A DNA stretch of 64,000 nt from Diploptera punctata (GCA_030220185.1 JASPKZ010010210.1:52094-116093); one strand, 5' to 3'. Shown: positions 11,440-22,184, counted from the first letter of the stretch. Notes: generated from the sequence alone by a model not told the origin. Numbers and translations are program-made.

Positions 11440-12245
11440 TTTGCCGATGATCAACTGGTTTTAGCGCAAGACAATTTTGATATGGAATTCATGATAAAAA
11501 GGTTGAAAATCACATATGAATCATGGGGTCTCACAGTAAATTTACAAAAAACAGAATATCTGGCAATAAATAGCAATGAAAGAGAAAATTTAGTATTGGA
11601 AGATGGAATCCAAAGGAAAGCAATTGAAACAATCTAAATATTTGGGAAGGAGTATGGATAACAGCGAAGGTATAGGCAAAGAGAACATAAAAACCATAGA
11701 ATTGAATTGAGTAGCAAAATAATATCATCATCATTAAATTCCATATGGTGGGCTAAGCATATTGGGAAAGACACACAAAAAAATATATTGGTAAAAACAG
11801 TGGTGGAAATCTGGTGCAATGGAACGGAAGTGAGGTATGGACAATCCATAAGTACTACAAGAATAGACTAATAGCTCTAGAAATGGATTCTTTACGAAAG
11901 AAGTGCCAGAAAGTCTAAATTAGAACGTGTCACCAATAAGGAAATTAGAAACATAATGGGAAGCATAAGAAAGCATAATTGAAAGATTGTTGAGGAAAAG
12001 GAATTAAAGTGGTTAGGAAATGTTTTAAGAATGGAAGATGAGCGATGGCCGAGTCAACCTCACATATACAAGGAGCAAAATCCTAACAGAAAGAAGAAAA
12101 GAGGAAGACCAAGTTTTAAATGGCAGGAAAACATGAAGAACAGTAATGCAAGCTAGAGGGCTACGCATCGAAGATGCCCAAGACCGTAGGCTTTGGAGGT
12201 TTGGCACGGGAAGACGGCAGCAGCTGTAAAAACCCGAAGATAGAT
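11440..12245 (+). mobile_element. Family B-like LINE, RT catalytic box to 3' end
   Basis: Begins exactly at LFADDQLVLAQDNFDMEFM and continues with ESWGLTVNLQKTEYLAI, then after stops LKWLGNVLRMEDERWP and KKRGRPSFKW. Ends with KTAAAVKTRR-like sequence and a GATA/ATT tail. Several stops, a relic. Flanked by the direct repeats R. Confidence 0.85.
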
Positions 12246-12277
12246 AGAGATTATTATTAATATTATTATTATTATTG

Positions 12278-12425
12278 CTGCGAAAAATAGCTTATAAATA
12301 TGATCCTAAGGAAAAAGAGACGTAAGGAGGCCGAGAAGGAGATAAAAGGAAAGAATATGATGACTGAACAGGCAGTGAGCTTAATTCGTGAAATGGAGAT
12401 TATTATTAGGCCTATTATTATTATT
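12278..12425 (+). repeat. Direct repeat R, right copy (LINE 3' end)
   Basis: Second copy of the 11277-11437 sequence (AAATATGATCCTAAGG, GAGACGTAAGGAGGCCGAGA, TTCGTGAAATGGAGATT) in the same orientation, also with an ATT/TAGGCCTA tail. Confidence 0.8.
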
Positions 12426-12445
12426 TTTATTATTATTGTTATTAT

Positions 12446-12724
12446 GTGCTAGACAGAGTGGGTGAAGGAAGAACAATGCTGGTACTCATAAAGAAGAGGA
12501 AAATAAATTGGATTGGCCACTGGCTAAGAAGAAACTGCCTGCTGACGGATGTCCTAGAAGGAATGGACAACGGAAAGAAAGTTACAGGCAGAAAAAAAAA
12601 TCACATGATAGACAATATTAAAATAAATGGTTTGTATGCGGATACAAAAAGGAAAGCTGAGTTAGGGAAAGAGTGGAGAATGCAGAGTTTGCAGTGAAAG
12701 ACCTGCTCTTGGGCAGAACACTAT
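12446..12724 (+). mobile_element. Family F LINE 3' end, likely SINE partner
   Basis: Open frame of 83 codons: KRKINWIGHWLRRNCLL, VLEGMDNGKKVTGRKK, DTKRKAELGKEWRMQSLQ, stop. This is the C-terminus of a non-LTR element of the GH-LR-N-LL type. The 3' untranslated end GCAGTGAAAGACCTGC and GGGCAGAACACTATG is shared with the tRNA-Asp-like SINE copies at 19182 and 32560. The terminal ATG units seed the long TATG microsatellite. Confidence 0.82.
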
Positions 12725-13136
12725 GTATGTATGTATATATGTAGTGTGTATGTGTGGTTGTTTTATGTGTGTATGTGATGTCTGTGGTGTATTGTGCATG
12801 TGTTATGTTTGGTATGTTTTTATTTGTGTATGTGTGTATGTTGTGTATGTTGTGTAGTGTTAGTGTGTATGTGTGTAATGTTTTTATGTGTGTATGGTGT
12901 GTATGTGTGTATGTGGGTATGTATGTATGTATGTATGTATGTATGTATGTATGTATGTATGTATGTATGTATGTATTGTATGTTATGTATGTATGTATGT
13001 ATGTATGTATGTATGTATGTATGTATGTATGTATGTATGTATGTATGGATGTATGTATGTATGTATGTATGTATGTATGTATGTATGTAGTATGTATGTA
13101 TGTATGTATGTATGTATGTATGTATGTATGTATTAT
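12724..13136. repeat. (TATG)n long microsatellite
   Basis: About 410 bases of TATG tetranucleotide. The left 190 bases are degenerate TGTG/TATG mixtures, and 12918-13136 is nearly pure. It starts at the family F LINE tail, so it probably grew from the retrotransposition tail. The three open frames across it are artefacts of the repeat. Confidence 0.95.
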
Positions 13137-13138
13137 TA

Positions 13139-13177
<39 letters not shown>

Positions 13178-13185
13178 CACTATTA
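13137..13185. repeat. (ATT)n microsatellite
   Basis: ATT units directly continuing the TATG tract. Confidence 0.92.
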
Positions 13186-13189
13186 TTAT

Positions 13190-13769
13190 TTACTTACTTT
13201 ATTCTTAATGTTTTACGAAAATAATAATACAAAAATGGTGATACTGGTTTTGCCATCAAATGAGTTCCTCAAGTAAGCCTAAAACAAGAAATTATATAAT
13301 TCATGTTCCACAATGATGTTTAATATTCCAACAATGCAATGTTGTTTTTTAATATCCCAAGGCAATTGAATCTGAAGTGAAGGCAAGAGTTTGTTGACGT
13401 AAAGCTAAAATTCCTTACGACGACGTCAGTCCTAAGAGTAATCCAGCTGCTGTTCAGATGCCGCTTGTGACGTTTAAAGAGATTGTTATTTCTGTAATCC
13501 ACAATAACAGACACCAGAATAATATGGTGATTTTAATCGAATTAAGTTCCAAACAGTCGTACAATTCAATTAACTTCTCCGTAGAAGAAAACTTCTGAAT
13601 CCGTAAACAATCCCGAGAAACCTTAAATCTACAATAAGAGAAAGAAATTAATTTCTTCTTATTGACTTAATTATGATTCTTTTTTCCTTTCATCGGCACG
13701 AATATAAAAGGAATTAAAAGAAATGAGGGAAACAAACAAAATGATTGAACACATATTATTGTTTCCATC

Positions 13770-13770
<1 letters not shown>
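13190..13770. other. Spacer, nothing recognised
   Basis: No repeat family, RNA gene or convincing frame. Confidence 0.5.

Positions 13771-13771
<1 letters not shown>

Positions 13772-13825
<54 letters not shown>
13772..13825. repeat. (AAT)n microsatellite
   Basis: Pure AAT units, then AAC units, adjacent to the antisense LINE end at 13858. Confidence 0.92.
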
Positions 13826-13857
13826 TAATAACAACAACAAAATACCAAAATATTAAT

Positions 13858-14110
13858 CATCATCATTACCATCTCAAGGGGCACCAACTTCAAAATTGAA
13901 TGTTTTGGCCTTCTCAATAATCTTCCTCCAGACTCTTCTATCATCTGCCAATTTCAGGTTTGCCACCCTCATCTTCTATAAATCCTCCCAAACATCGTCC
14001 TGCCATCTCATCTTAGGTCAACCAACAGCTCTAGTCCCTGTAGGCTTCCATTTATATAGTTTTTTTAATGAATCTGTGTTGATACAATCTTATCAGATGA
14101 CCAAACCATC
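13858..14110 (-). mobile_element. LINE 3' end fragment
   Basis: The minus strand reads WQDDVWEDL, then KMRVANLKLADDRRVWRKI and EKAKTFNFEVGAP, stop: a LINE C-terminus with a trailing ATG/AAT tail. 5' truncated, with one stop in the preserved frame. Confidence 0.75.
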
Positions 14111-14158
14111 CAAACCATAGAGATATCATTTGTTATATTTTGATTATTAACAGTATTA

Positions 14159-17100
14159 CTTACTTACTTACTTACTCACTGGCACTATCGAACCCGTAGG
14201 TTCATGGCCGCACGGACATAAGCTCTCCATACATCCCTATCCTGAGCTAATGCTTTCCAATCATTCCCTGTATAATCTACTTCCCTCAAATCATAGTTAA
14301 TGTTATTCTCCCACCTCATTCTTGGTCTACCAACTGGGCGTTTTCCCTCTGGCTTTCCTACAAGAAGCTTCCATGCAAGTCTTTCATTCCCATACGTGCA
14401 ACATGTCCTGCCCAACGCAGTCTACGAGACTTAACTGTTCTTATTATATCTGGCTTCCTATAAAGACCTTGTAGTTCATTGTTATGTAGTCTTCTCCATT
14501 CACCTGTCTGTTCATCTCTCTTTGGTCCAAAAATTTTCCTAAGTACTTTATTCTCAAATACTTGTAATCTCCTTTCCTCTCTTAAAGTAAGAGTCCATGT
14601 TTCGCACCCATATAATATAACTGGTAGAATAATAGTTTATATATTTTCAGTTTAATGTTTTTTGAAAGGAGTTGGGACATCAAGAGTCTCTGCAATGCAT
14701 AATAGCACGCATTTCCAGAATTCAGCCTATGTTTAATTTCTTTGTGCATCTCATTCCTATTTGTGATTATTGTTCCTAGGTATTTGAATTCAGCCACTTC
14801 CTCAAAATTTCCCTCATTTGTCATTAGCTGTCCATTTCCATTATATAATGAATTTCTATGTGTGACCATATATTTAGTTTTATTGATATTTACTTCCAGT
14901 CCTAATTTCTTAGTGTTACTCAATAGTGTGTGCGTGTTGTTCTTTAGTATCTCCTCGCTATCGGCCAATAATACTACATCATCAGCATAAACTAACAGCT
15001 TATTAATACCATTGAGTTGTAAGCCTTCCTCATTCTCTAAAGATTTAATGGCATGCTCTAGTACAAAATTAAATAGTAGAGGAGATAGTGCATCTCCCTG
15101 CTTCAAACCCATTCTGGATCTCAAAAGTGTCCGAAAACTGCTTGCCTACACGCACCCTACTCTTTGTGCCATTTAGACACATTTGTATAAGTCTAACTAA
15201 CTTTTTAGGAATTCCGAACTCCAGCAGGATACTATATAACTTCTCCCTCTTAATTGAATCATATGCTTTTTTGAAGTCTACATAAATTTGATGTACAGTA
15301 CCATTATATTCCCATTTCTTTTCTAAAATCTGTCTTAAGCTAAAAATCTGATCTGTTGTAGACCTGTTTCTTCTAAATGCACATTGATGATCTCCTAGAA
15401 TGTCATCAATATAGGGAGTAAGTCTGCTTACTAATATATTTGTTAGAATTTTGTACGAAGTTGAAAGTAATGAGATGCCCCTGTAGTTGTTGCAATCAGT
15501 TTTATCTCCTTTCTTATAAACTGGTACGATAATTGATTCCTTCCATTCATCTGGAAGAGCTTCTTTTTCCCAAATCATACTAAGTAACCAGCGTATCTTA
15601 TCCATCAATTTTTCTCCCCCTGATTTTATCAGTTCTGCTGGGATCTCATCTGAACCTGATGATTTATACATCTTCAATTTTTCAATCGCCATTTCAACCT
15701 CTAATGCACTTGGCTCTGCGACTAGCATTTCTGCCGTCTGTAAATTATCCTCTTCTATATCCTGTTCTGTATGTACATTTAATAATTGATTAAAGTAACT
15801 TTTCCATCTATTTAATATACTCCTGGAATCTGCAATCAAATCCCCATTTTCATTCCGAATTATGTTTGTTCTAGCCTGAAACCCTTTCTTCTCTATACTA
15901 ATTCCCTGATATAATTCTCTAATGTTCCTATTTGTTGCATTCATTTCAAGATCATTAATCTTCTCTCTCAAATATTCCCTCTTTTTACTCTTTAATAGCT
16001 TGGTGGTTTCCCGTCTAATACTACCCAATTGCTCTAAATTTACCTCATTTGGCTCATGTAACCATTTCATTTTTGCTAGCTTTCTTTTCTTTACAATGTC
16101 GGCACATTCCTCATCAAACCATTTCTTGTTTTGCCTCTTTTTTAAACAACCAATGCTTTCTGATGCTGACAATTTAATAGTATCTCTTATAGCCCCCCAT
16201 TCTTTATTTACATCAGTTTCTTTTTCGTTTGCCACATTTTCATCGGAAGATTCCAGTACTTCAAATCTATTAGCAATTTTGATTTGGCATTCTTGCCTCA
16301 TTTCATCATTTTTTAAGTTTTTTAATTCAAATTTTACAGAATCATCCTTAGCGTTTGTTCCTCTCATAAGCGATAGCCGTTGTCTGATTTTCACTCTGAC
16401 CAGATGATGATCCGAATTGCAGTCTGTCCCTCTAACTGATTTAACATCGATGATGCTACTGTGCCAGCGTTTATCCACTAATACATGATCTATCTGGTTC
16501 CGAGTTTCTCCATCTGGGGACGTCCAAGTGTATTTATGTATATCCTTATGCTGAAATGTTGTGCTCTTAAGAATGAGATTCTTTGATGTGGCAAATGTGA
16601 CTAATCTAACCCCGTTGTCGTTACTATCTTCATGAAGACTGAATTTGCCTATTGTTGGTTTGAATATATCTTCCCGCCCCACTTTTGCATTAAAATCTCC
16701 TAAGACAATTTTCATATGATATCGTGAAAGGCTATCAAATATGCATTCTAATTCTTCATAGAACTCATCCTTGATTTTGTCATCTTTATCTTCTGTGGGG
16801 GCATGTACATTTACAATTATAAAATCATGTTGTTTACTCTTTAGAATTATGTATGATATCCTATCACTAACAAACTTAATATCTCGGATAGCGGATAGGA
16901 TCTCCTTCTGACTAAAAAACCCGTTCCAAATGCAGGTCTTTCTGCACCCCCGTAGTATAATGCAAAACTTCCTGATTCCTGACTACCTTCTCCTGGCCAC
17001 CTAACTTCCTGTAAAGCGACTATATCCAAGGGCGATTTATCTAGTTCCCGCGTTAATATATCTAGTGCCCCGCTATTGTATAAAGTCCTAACATTCCATG

Positions 17101-17423
17101 TTCCTAGGAACATGTCCCTGTGTTTGAGCCTTTGGCATGGGTTCCCTGAAGTAGTCCCCGCCCGGAGAACCGAATGGGGGACTATTTGACCTCCGGAAAA
17201 TTTTACCCCAGTTGAACCCATGTCCGCATTTCTTGACGGTTGTATTTTTACGGTGAAAGATCGTCACTCTTTCGACCAAGGTACTTTTTTCGTCTGGCTT
17301 ATCACCTTCGACCAGTCCGGCATGTGTAACCCTATCGGCAGCAATGCTACCGCCGGCATAGCTCTCAGGATCATTTAAGACGCAAGCCACTCCACCACGA
17401 CAAGGTAAAGATACCATGGAGGG
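14159..17423 (-). mobile_element. Full-length family A (RTE-like) LINE with target duplication
   Basis: Complete insertion of 3,265 bases bounded by TATTAACAGTATTA at 14145-14158 and 17424-17437. On the minus strand: 17221-16847 starts the apurinic endonuclease (TWNVRTLYNSGALD, QEVRWPGEG). A frameshift near 16860 leads to 16845-15069 with VNVHAPTED, GDFNAKVG, NQIDHVLVDKRW, SDHHLV, then RT motifs KKGDKTDCNNYRGISLL and VDFKKAYDSI. A shift near 15110 gives GLKQGDALSPLLF and YADDVVLLA (15124-14582). Another near 14630 precedes the C-terminal KLLVGKPEGKRPVGRPRM (14415-14185). The tail is (AAGT)n. Intact in extent, dead in coding. Confidence 0.93.
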
Positions 17424-17439
17424 TATTAACAGTATTAAT

Positions 17440-17745
17440 GATAATAATAATAATGTTAATAATAATTTTATTTATTTATATACAGATTTTCAATGTTTAT
17501 ACATCTTTTGTGTATAAAGTTTTATTTACTTTCTCTATTTCTCCCTCTCCATCCATTCTATGTTATCCAGTCTTCTTGTTCTCATTCCAGTTCTTATTTA
17601 TTGCATCCATGAGTTTCGAGGACTTCTTTTCTTTCTTCTTCCAGGTGGACACCATTCCAATGTTCTTCTGGGTAACCTTTCTTCTTGCATTCGTCTTACA
17701 TGCCCATGTCAATTTAACCGCATCTATTCTATACGCCACACACAG
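17440..17745 (-). mobile_element. Family D LINE 3' end, copy 1
   Basis: Minus strand HGHVRRMQEERLPRRTLEW, CPPGRRKKRSPRNSWMQ: LINE C-terminus. Followed by a 3' end AAAATCTGTATATAAATAAA and an ATT tail. Inverted relative to the copy at 17985. Confidence 0.82.
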
Positions 17746-17784
17746 ACCTCTATAGGCTATGTGCACAATTGGAATAGTGGACTC

Positions 17785-17897
17785 ACTTGTCAGATTTTAG
17801 TTTCCAGGCGGCATCGAAAACTGAAAACAGTTCTCTGAATTTTTAAATAACGTTTCCATGTCTACTCTACGTGGATATAATTATCTTAATGATTTCT
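17785..17897 (+). repeat. Dispersed unknown repeat
   Basis: Resembles 2185-2292 (AAATAACGTTTCCATGTCTA, GGATATAATTATCTTAA). Lies between two inverted family D ends. No coding capacity seen. Confidence 0.55.
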
Positions 17898-17984
17898 CTT
17901 CAGTTCCCAATTTCGTTTATTACGTTACTCGGATTTCCATAAAACTCTTTTTTTTTCGTAGGTGATTCATCTTGGCATATTTCA

Positions 17985-18285
17985 TAGTAGATTATATAAG
18001 ATGCAAGTAATTAAATTGGTATGGGCATGTACGACGAATGCAAGAACAAAAATTACCCAGAAAAGCATTGGAATGGTGTCCACCTGGAAGAAGAACGGAA
18101 AGAAGACCTCGAAACTCGTGGATGCAAGAAATGAGAACTGGAATGACAACAAGAGTACTGGAGGAAATGGAGTGGATGGATGGATAGAGACGAGTAGAGA
18201 AGAGAAATAAAACTTTAGACACAGAAAAATGTGTACACATTGAAAATCTGTATATAAATAAATAATAATTATTATTATTACCCTA
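17985..18285 (+). mobile_element. Family D LINE 3' end, copy 2
   Basis: Same C-terminal block as 17440-17745 in the opposite orientation (GCATGTACGACGAATGCAAG, TGGTGTCCACCTGGAAGAAG), ending AAAATCTGTATATAAATAAA and an ATT tail. Truncated 5', frameshifted. Confidence 0.82.
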
Positions 18286-18289
18286 TACG

Positions 18290-19135
18290 TTTTTCACATA
18301 ATGCTAAATGGAAACATGGCGACAGAAATGACTATCGGCATCAGAAAATATTCTTACCAGCAAAGATGTACACGATATCAACAAAAACATAGGCCTATAT
18401 GTATTAACATCCGCCAAAGTTTATATGACGGTTAATTATGAAAGAATCTAAAAGCGTTAGTGAAAAATATATTACAAACAGATTACATTAATAAAAAATT
18501 GTAATTAATAAATATAGCATTGTGGTATTTTAAATTATATTCACAGAAATGTTTCGTATTACTGACGACAGAGAATACAATTTATGTAAGTTGGTAATAG
18601 TGCAGTTCGACTTTTCTAACTATTTTAATTCTTAATTAAAAAACAGCAGAAAAACTAAATTCCTTATATTAATTCATAAAACTAATACTATAAGCTGGTC
18701 AAATGAACATTTATAGTTTCAATGAGAAATGAGCTTATTAAGCCGGGGGTCAACTAAATGTGTTGCAAATTTTGATTTGTAAATCTCGTGATATATGATA
18801 TAATTAACATATATTTGCATACTTACATGGTCCAATCTTTGTGTCTGTCAATTTTAATTTTAAAATACATTACGGTTTAATCCAGCATTTCCAAAACCGC
18901 CACATTAATGACTGACATGACGAAATTAATGAGTCTATCTATCTCATTTCGCATGTGGTTTAACGAGTTAGGAATTCTAGTTTACCAGAACACTGTGTTG
19001 TGATTTAATTACATCCCCAACAATTACAACCTTTTTACATTTCCCTACATCAAACAGCCCATTCCGCCCTTAATCCTTGCACATAAAACTTCATTTATAC
19101 TTTAGTAAGCCAGATAATAACAAATAATTTGCATA
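18290..19135. other. AT-rich spacer, nothing recognised
   Basis: No frame longer than chance, no RNA gene. Contains one ATAGGCCTATATG word. Confidence 0.5.
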
Positions 19136-19138
19136 TTG

Positions 19139-19179
<41 letters not shown>

Positions 19180-19181
19180 CA
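19139..19181. repeat. (ATT)n microsatellite
   Basis: About 14 ATT units immediately 5' of a SINE. Confidence 0.93.
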
Positions 19182-19510
19182 ACGTCCACCGCTGTGGTCT
19201 CGAGCTAGCATGCTGCCTTGTCACACAGCGGGCCCGGGTTCTATTACCGGTCGGGACAGGCTCCTGGGTATGTTTTTTTTCGGGGTTTTTCCTCACCTGT
19301 AAGACAAATGTCAGGAAGCTTAGGGCCGAACGGTCCCGAAAATCATCCAGCCATCATCATCATCATCATCCTTATCATTATCATCATCATCCATCACCGG
19401 TGTGGAAAGCAACGGGAAGATGTCACACCTATAATTCCCTAGTAAAGCTACAAAGCATAGCATGACAATTCTATGACTGCACTGAAAGACCGCCCTCGGG
19501 CAGAATTACT
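19182..19510 (+). mobile_element. tRNA-Asp-like SINE (SINE1), near full-length
   Basis: The head GTCCACCGCTGTGGTCTCG through CTGCCTTGTCAC and box B GGGTTCTATTACC mirrors a tRNA-Asp (GTC) arm. The body has TTTTTCCTCACCTGTAAGAC, GGCCGAACGGTCCCGAAAAT, an ATC run and GGTGTGGAAAGCAACGGGAA. The last 40 bases (TGCACTGAAAGACCGCCCTC, GGGCAGAATTACTATGGA) match the 3' end of the family F LINE at 12687-12724. Other copies: 19537, 23995, 32560, 37875, 49271. Confidence 0.88.
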
Positions 19511-19536
19511 ATGGACGGATCATAATCAACTTGTCA

Positions 19537-19800
19537 CGCGATAGGCCCGGATGCGATCCCCGATCGGAACATGTTTCCTGGGTGAGTTTATTTTTCGGGT
19601 TTTTTCCTCACCTGCAAGACAAATGTCAGCAAACTTAAGATCCAAACGGGCACCGAACATCATCTGGCCATCATCATCATCATTCATATTCACCTTAGAT
19701 TAAGTTTAGCATCAAGGACTCTCCTGCGCACCACTATCATCATCATCATCATCATCCGGACAGCGTAACCCCGCCTTCCAGGTGCCCCAAACTTAGAAGT
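19537..19800 (+). mobile_element. SINE1 copy lacking its 5' head
   Basis: Starts inside the tRNA-like part (TTGTCACGCGATAGGCCCGG) and continues with TTTTTTCCTCACCTGCAAGA and ATCATCTGGCCATCATC. It then switches to a different tail after 19700 (GACAGCGTAACCCCGCC). Tandem with the previous copy. Confidence 0.75.
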
Positions 19801-20028
19801 GGATTACAATTACTCCAATACCAAGAGAGAACATGAAATTTAAAAAGAAATGCGATATTGCTTAGTTATATGAAATTTAAACTTTCCCATATTTGTTATA
19901 AATAGGGAAAGCAGGTCCCCCATTAGGCCTATAAATCCCGACATTTGTTTTTTTTATTAACTTCTTCTTAATATTGATAATTTGTATGATTTTCATCCCG
20001 TTTATTTCCAAAATCGCTCCTCGGAGGA
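19800..20028. other. Spacer
   Basis: Nothing recognised. Confidence 0.4.
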
Positions 20029-20029
20029 A

Positions 20030-20425
20030 GACGTATTGAATGTGCATTATTCACTGTCTATCCATCTCTTGGCTGGTCTTCCTCTTGTTCTTCTCCCGAC
20101 CATTGGTCTATCTTCTTAAGCTCTTTTTTGCACAAGTAGGTTGTCTTCCATTCTTTCTATATGGCCTTTCCAATATTTTCGTCTATCTATAATAAATTTG
20201 GTTATGTCTTGAATATGACATTTGTCCCTAATTTCTGCATTGTGTATCTAATTAAACAATGTTTTCCCCTGAATAGTACTTAATATCTTCATTTCACATG
20301 CTCTTATTATTTTGTTTAGTTTTTTGTTGTATCAGCCCTAGTTTCTGCTCCATATACGATAACTGGACGAAACTATCGTTTTTATTAACTGAATTTCTAA
20401 TTTAAGAGAGTCATCAGATGACTGA
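20030..20425 (-). mobile_element. LINE C-terminal fragment
   Basis: The minus strand reads ITKFIIDRRKYWKGHIERM, EDNLLVQKRA, stop, EDRPMVGRRTRGRPAKRW, the standard post-RT block. Several stops. 5' truncated. Confidence 0.78.
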
Positions 20426-20790
20426 AGGCAAGTATTGATCTTCTGTTACGTGTAAATACATTTGGTTGGTTTGATATATTTCTATGCAATATAGCCTATG
20501 CCTATTTTGTGGGATATTAACCAATTATAAGAATCTCAATTTTTTTACCCATAGGCACACTTTTCTTCAGCCTATATCCCGTTCAGCTCAGTTTATTCTT
20601 TTACTTTATCGGTATTTGTACACGCTTTATAGTAGCTTGACCTGTATCTGTCCATCTATCTATGTAACGGAATCTTTCAACACGATTTTCACCCACTTAA
20701 AAATATTGGATCGACTTGAAACTTTGTGCACTTGTAAAGGATCAATGACAATACAGTAATTTCACTTTTTTCTAATATCCTGGCCAGAGT

Positions 20791-21001
20791 CATCAGAAAA
20801 TAAAAAAAAAAATAAGAACCGGTATAATAGGTGCGGACTTATTGACTTTTTAGTCAATCGTTATAAGAGCTCAGTTGGTAGAGCGGTGGAGTGTAGTCAT
20901 CATAAAATCAAAAAAATAAGAACCGGTATAATAGGTGCGGACTTATTGACTTTTTAGTCAATCGTTATAAGAGCTCAGTTGGTAGAGCGGTGGAGTGTAG
21001 T
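20791..21001 (+). repeat. Tandem duplication of a tRNA-Tyr 5' half
   Basis: Two consecutive units of 107 and 104 bases (20791-20897, 20898-21001), each CATCA-AAAAT, AATAAGAACCGGTATAATAG, TTAGTCAATCGTTATAAGAG and the tRNA 5' half up to GTGGAGTGTAGT. Only the second unit continues into the rest of the tRNA. Confidence 0.9.
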
Positions 21002-21053
21002 GGTATATAATTGCAGTAATCCATAGGTCACTGGTTCAAATCCGGCCCGGAGG
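20964..21053 (+). pseudogene. Intron-containing tRNA-Tyr (GTA) pseudogene
   Basis: D arm AGCTCAGTTGGTAGAGC, anticodon stem GGTGGA with anticodon context GTGTAG, an intron-like insert (about TGGTATATAATTGCAGT), AATCCATAGGTC, and T arm ACTGGTTCAAATCCGGC match the arrangement of eukaryotic tRNA-Tyr, which usually carries an intron here. A T-run (Pol III terminator) follows. The 3' acceptor CCGGAGG has no partner in the 5' side (GTTATAA), so mature folding fails. Presence of the intron argues for DNA-level duplication rather than retrocopying of mature tRNA. Confidence 0.8.
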
Positions 21054-21190
21054 TTTTTTTTTTTTTTGGAAGACTATTAAGCAATTAAATTTTCATGGGA
21101 TTCCAGTTTATGACAATCAATTAAACTAAAAATTTAAAAAAATAATTAAAAAAACTAAAAACAATACGCTTTATTATAAAACCAAACTAA

Positions 21191-21665
21191 AAAATAAATA
21201 ATAGTTTAAAAAATTAAACAACACGCTTTATTAGAAAACAGAACTAAAAAATGAAAAATAATTTTAATTTCCAATTCGCTTGGGATAAAATTAAAGTGGT
21301 CAACAAAAATCATCTACAACACATCTAGAATAAAACTAGAGTTATCTACAAAAAAATTACCATCAAAAGCGTGGGGTGCTCTATATCATTTAATATATTT
21401 GATAATAAACAAATATTGGTAAAAGTAACGTCTCTAAGAAGAAAACAAAAACCATAAATAGCACCCCACGCATTTGATGTTAAAATTACTTTTTTTTTTT
21501 GTAGATAACTCTAGTTTTATTCTAGATGTGTTGGAGATGATTTTTTGTTGACCACTTTAATTTTGTCCCAAGTGTGTTCTAAATTAAAATTATTTTTCAT
21601 TTTTTAGTTCGGTTTTGTAATAAAGCGTGTTGTTTTAGTTTTCTTGTAAACTATTATTTATTTAT
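21191..21665. mobile_element. Long-armed foldback (MITE-like) element
   Basis: Inverted arms of about 190 and 205 bases (21191-21380 and 21460-21665) around an 80-base centre. Inner ends are GCGTGGGGTGCT and AGCACCCCACGC. Outer ends are AAATAAATAATAGTTT and AAACTATTATTTATTT. Arms also share AGAATAAAACTAGAGTTATC and ATTAAAGTGGTCAACAAAAA. Part of the left arm sequence (ACGCTTTATTA, ACTAAAAAAT) is duplicated at 21160-21200. Non-coding. Confidence 0.85.
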
Positions 21666-21689
21666 CTTTTTTGGGTTTCCTACGACACA

Positions 21690-22180
21690 TGTAAAGACAT
21701 AGACAAAAAATTGGTCAAATTTCAAAAACTTATAGGAACAATAAAAAGCATTCTTTTCCGAAAAGTACGTCCAGATACAATTCTAAAATTTTATAAAACA
21801 ATGGCTCTTCCAACTCTACTTTATGGTTCTGAAACCTGGACTCTTACTACAGGTAAATTAAATAGGATAGTAGCTGCAGAAATGAAGTTATTAAGACCTT
21901 TAGCGGGTTATACGCTTTATGATCACATACGTAATGAAGATATCCGCAAAGCTCTCAACACACCAGCAATAACTGAAACCATTCAAAAATATCAAAATAA
22001 TTGGCATGAACACCTTCTGAGGATGCCAAACAATAGACTACCTCTGCAGTTATTGAACTACAGACCCACAGGGCGAAGAGACCCAGGAAGACATAAGAAG
22101 AGATGGAGGGATCAATTTCTTTCCTGAAGAGGAACAGGCCAATGGCCTAATCCATGACTGTCATTGATGATGATGATGAT
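21690..22180 (+). mobile_element. Family E LINE 3' end, open frame kept
   Basis: 138-codon frame: ILKFYKTMALPTLLYGSETW, AAEMKLLRPLAGYTLYDHIR, NNWHEHLLRMPNNRLP, YRPTGRRDPGR, KKRWRDQFLS, stop. This is the C-terminal region after RT. The 3' end AGGAACAGGCCAATGGCC is followed by a GATGAT tail. Relatively young by frame integrity, but 5' truncated. Confidence 0.87.
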
Positions 22181-22184
22181 CTTT

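Noticed and set aside
12754..13224. Three overlapping 98-156 codon frames of Cys/Met/Tyr/Val repeats
   Set aside because: They are translations of the TATG microsatellite in different phases, not a protein.
15922..16407. 161-codon plus-strand frame
   Set aside because: Antisense shadow of the family A LINE endonuclease/linker on the minus strand.
19139..19465. Poly-isoleucine and His-rich frames
   Set aside because: Products of ATT and ATC microsatellite runs in SINE1.
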